A stretch of DNA of 64,000 bases from Arctopsyche grandis (lineage: Eukaryota; Arthropoda; Insecta; Trichoptera; Hydropsychidae). This document shows positions 57,335-64,000 of the stretch, piece by piece. The notes beneath the pieces were generated by a model that saw only the letters and a program-made list of their open reading frames with translations, was not told the origin of the DNA and did not search any database. The DNA lies in contig NC_135356.1 of the NCBI RefSeq assembly GCF_051622035.1, forward strand, positions 434,001-498,000, in the 5' to 3' direction. The first letter of the stretch is position 1. The number at the start of each line of letters is the position of its first letter. The position numbers and the translations under genes were made by a program.

Positions 57335-57673
57335 TAAATAAATATTGAGAGTTTGTTTAATTTAATAATACTTAAAATTGAAATCCAAACTATTCCCAAA
57401 AACGAGATATATGAAAAACTTTGTTATTCGAAAATTTGTTGAGATAAATCGATTGGTTGGAAGCACGGCAGACTCTTTCAAAGATTTTTAAAATTTAAGG
57501 TTCCCTTGACACGACGAAAGTTTACCACTACATCCATCGATGAAAATATGTAGTAGCAACTTATGTATCATACATGGTAAGTAAGCACATTGTCGAGTGC
57601 TCATATATGTAGATGTCTGAAATTGTGTAGAATTTAAATAAAATACGTAATTTTCGAATATTCACTTCAAAAT

Positions 57674-64000
<6,327 letters not shown>

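Overview
The window is AT-rich eukaryotic DNA. It is almost certainly from an insect: it holds a cluster of ZAD-C2H2 zinc-finger genes (the ZAD domain is typical of arthropods), spliceosomal introns, a BTB/kelch-type gene and a dense mix of insect-style transposable elements (hAT, MULE, Harbinger-like, RTE, R1, CR1/Jockey-group, LTR fossils). Order and species cannot be settled from sequence alone. No prokaryotic features, CRISPR array, tRNA or rRNA gene was seen.

Layout. 1-7.77 kb is one arm of a large direct segmental duplication: LTR, LINE 3' end, SWIM/MULE relic, MITE, hAT piece and a kelch pseudogene. Its partner is 46.97-58.54 kb, which ends in the real kelch gene. 7.77-12.8 kb holds an LTR-element fossil and zinc-finger pseudogene D1; from 8.39 kb on it is duplicated directly at 33.83-38.25 kb (with D2), and part of it again, inverted, at 42.66-46.60 kb (D3). 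13.47-16.48 kb is a 3.0-kb DNA transposon with a retroviral-type integrase relic and hairpin-rich terminal inverted repeats. 18.96-20.70 kb (-) is the best zinc-finger gene (A, 15 fingers). 21-23 kb is a foldback-like block of repeats. Genes B (23.9-25.4 kb, +) and C (31.5-32.4 kb, +) are young paralogs, each cut short or interrupted by a transposon. 29.3-31.0 kb is a hAT element carrying a solo LTR. 38.5-40.2 kb (+) is a more diverged nine-finger gene (E). 43.4-44.3 kb is a striking compound satellite. 52.2-54 kb holds LINE fragments. 57.7-64 kb (-) is the C-terminal half of a kelch-repeat gene, whose introns hold a long TA microsatellite, a hAT relic and a nearly complete RTE LINE.

How it fits together. 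Only two host families are visible: the kelch gene and the ZAD zinc-finger family. The zinc-finger members share one architecture: a 38-codon first exon with the CRLCLG motif, an 80-nt intron in the young members, then one exon with the rest of the ZAD and all fingers. The cluster has grown by segmental duplication and by duplication of blocks of fingers, while transposons repeatedly landed in it. Several insertions can be proven from target-site duplications plus an empty paralogous site inside the same window. I did not find a wholly new enzyme system. The most unusual structures are the integrase transposon with palindromic ends, the hairpin-built GC minisatellite, the twin perfect palindromes at 17.2 kb and the six-finger duplication in gene A.
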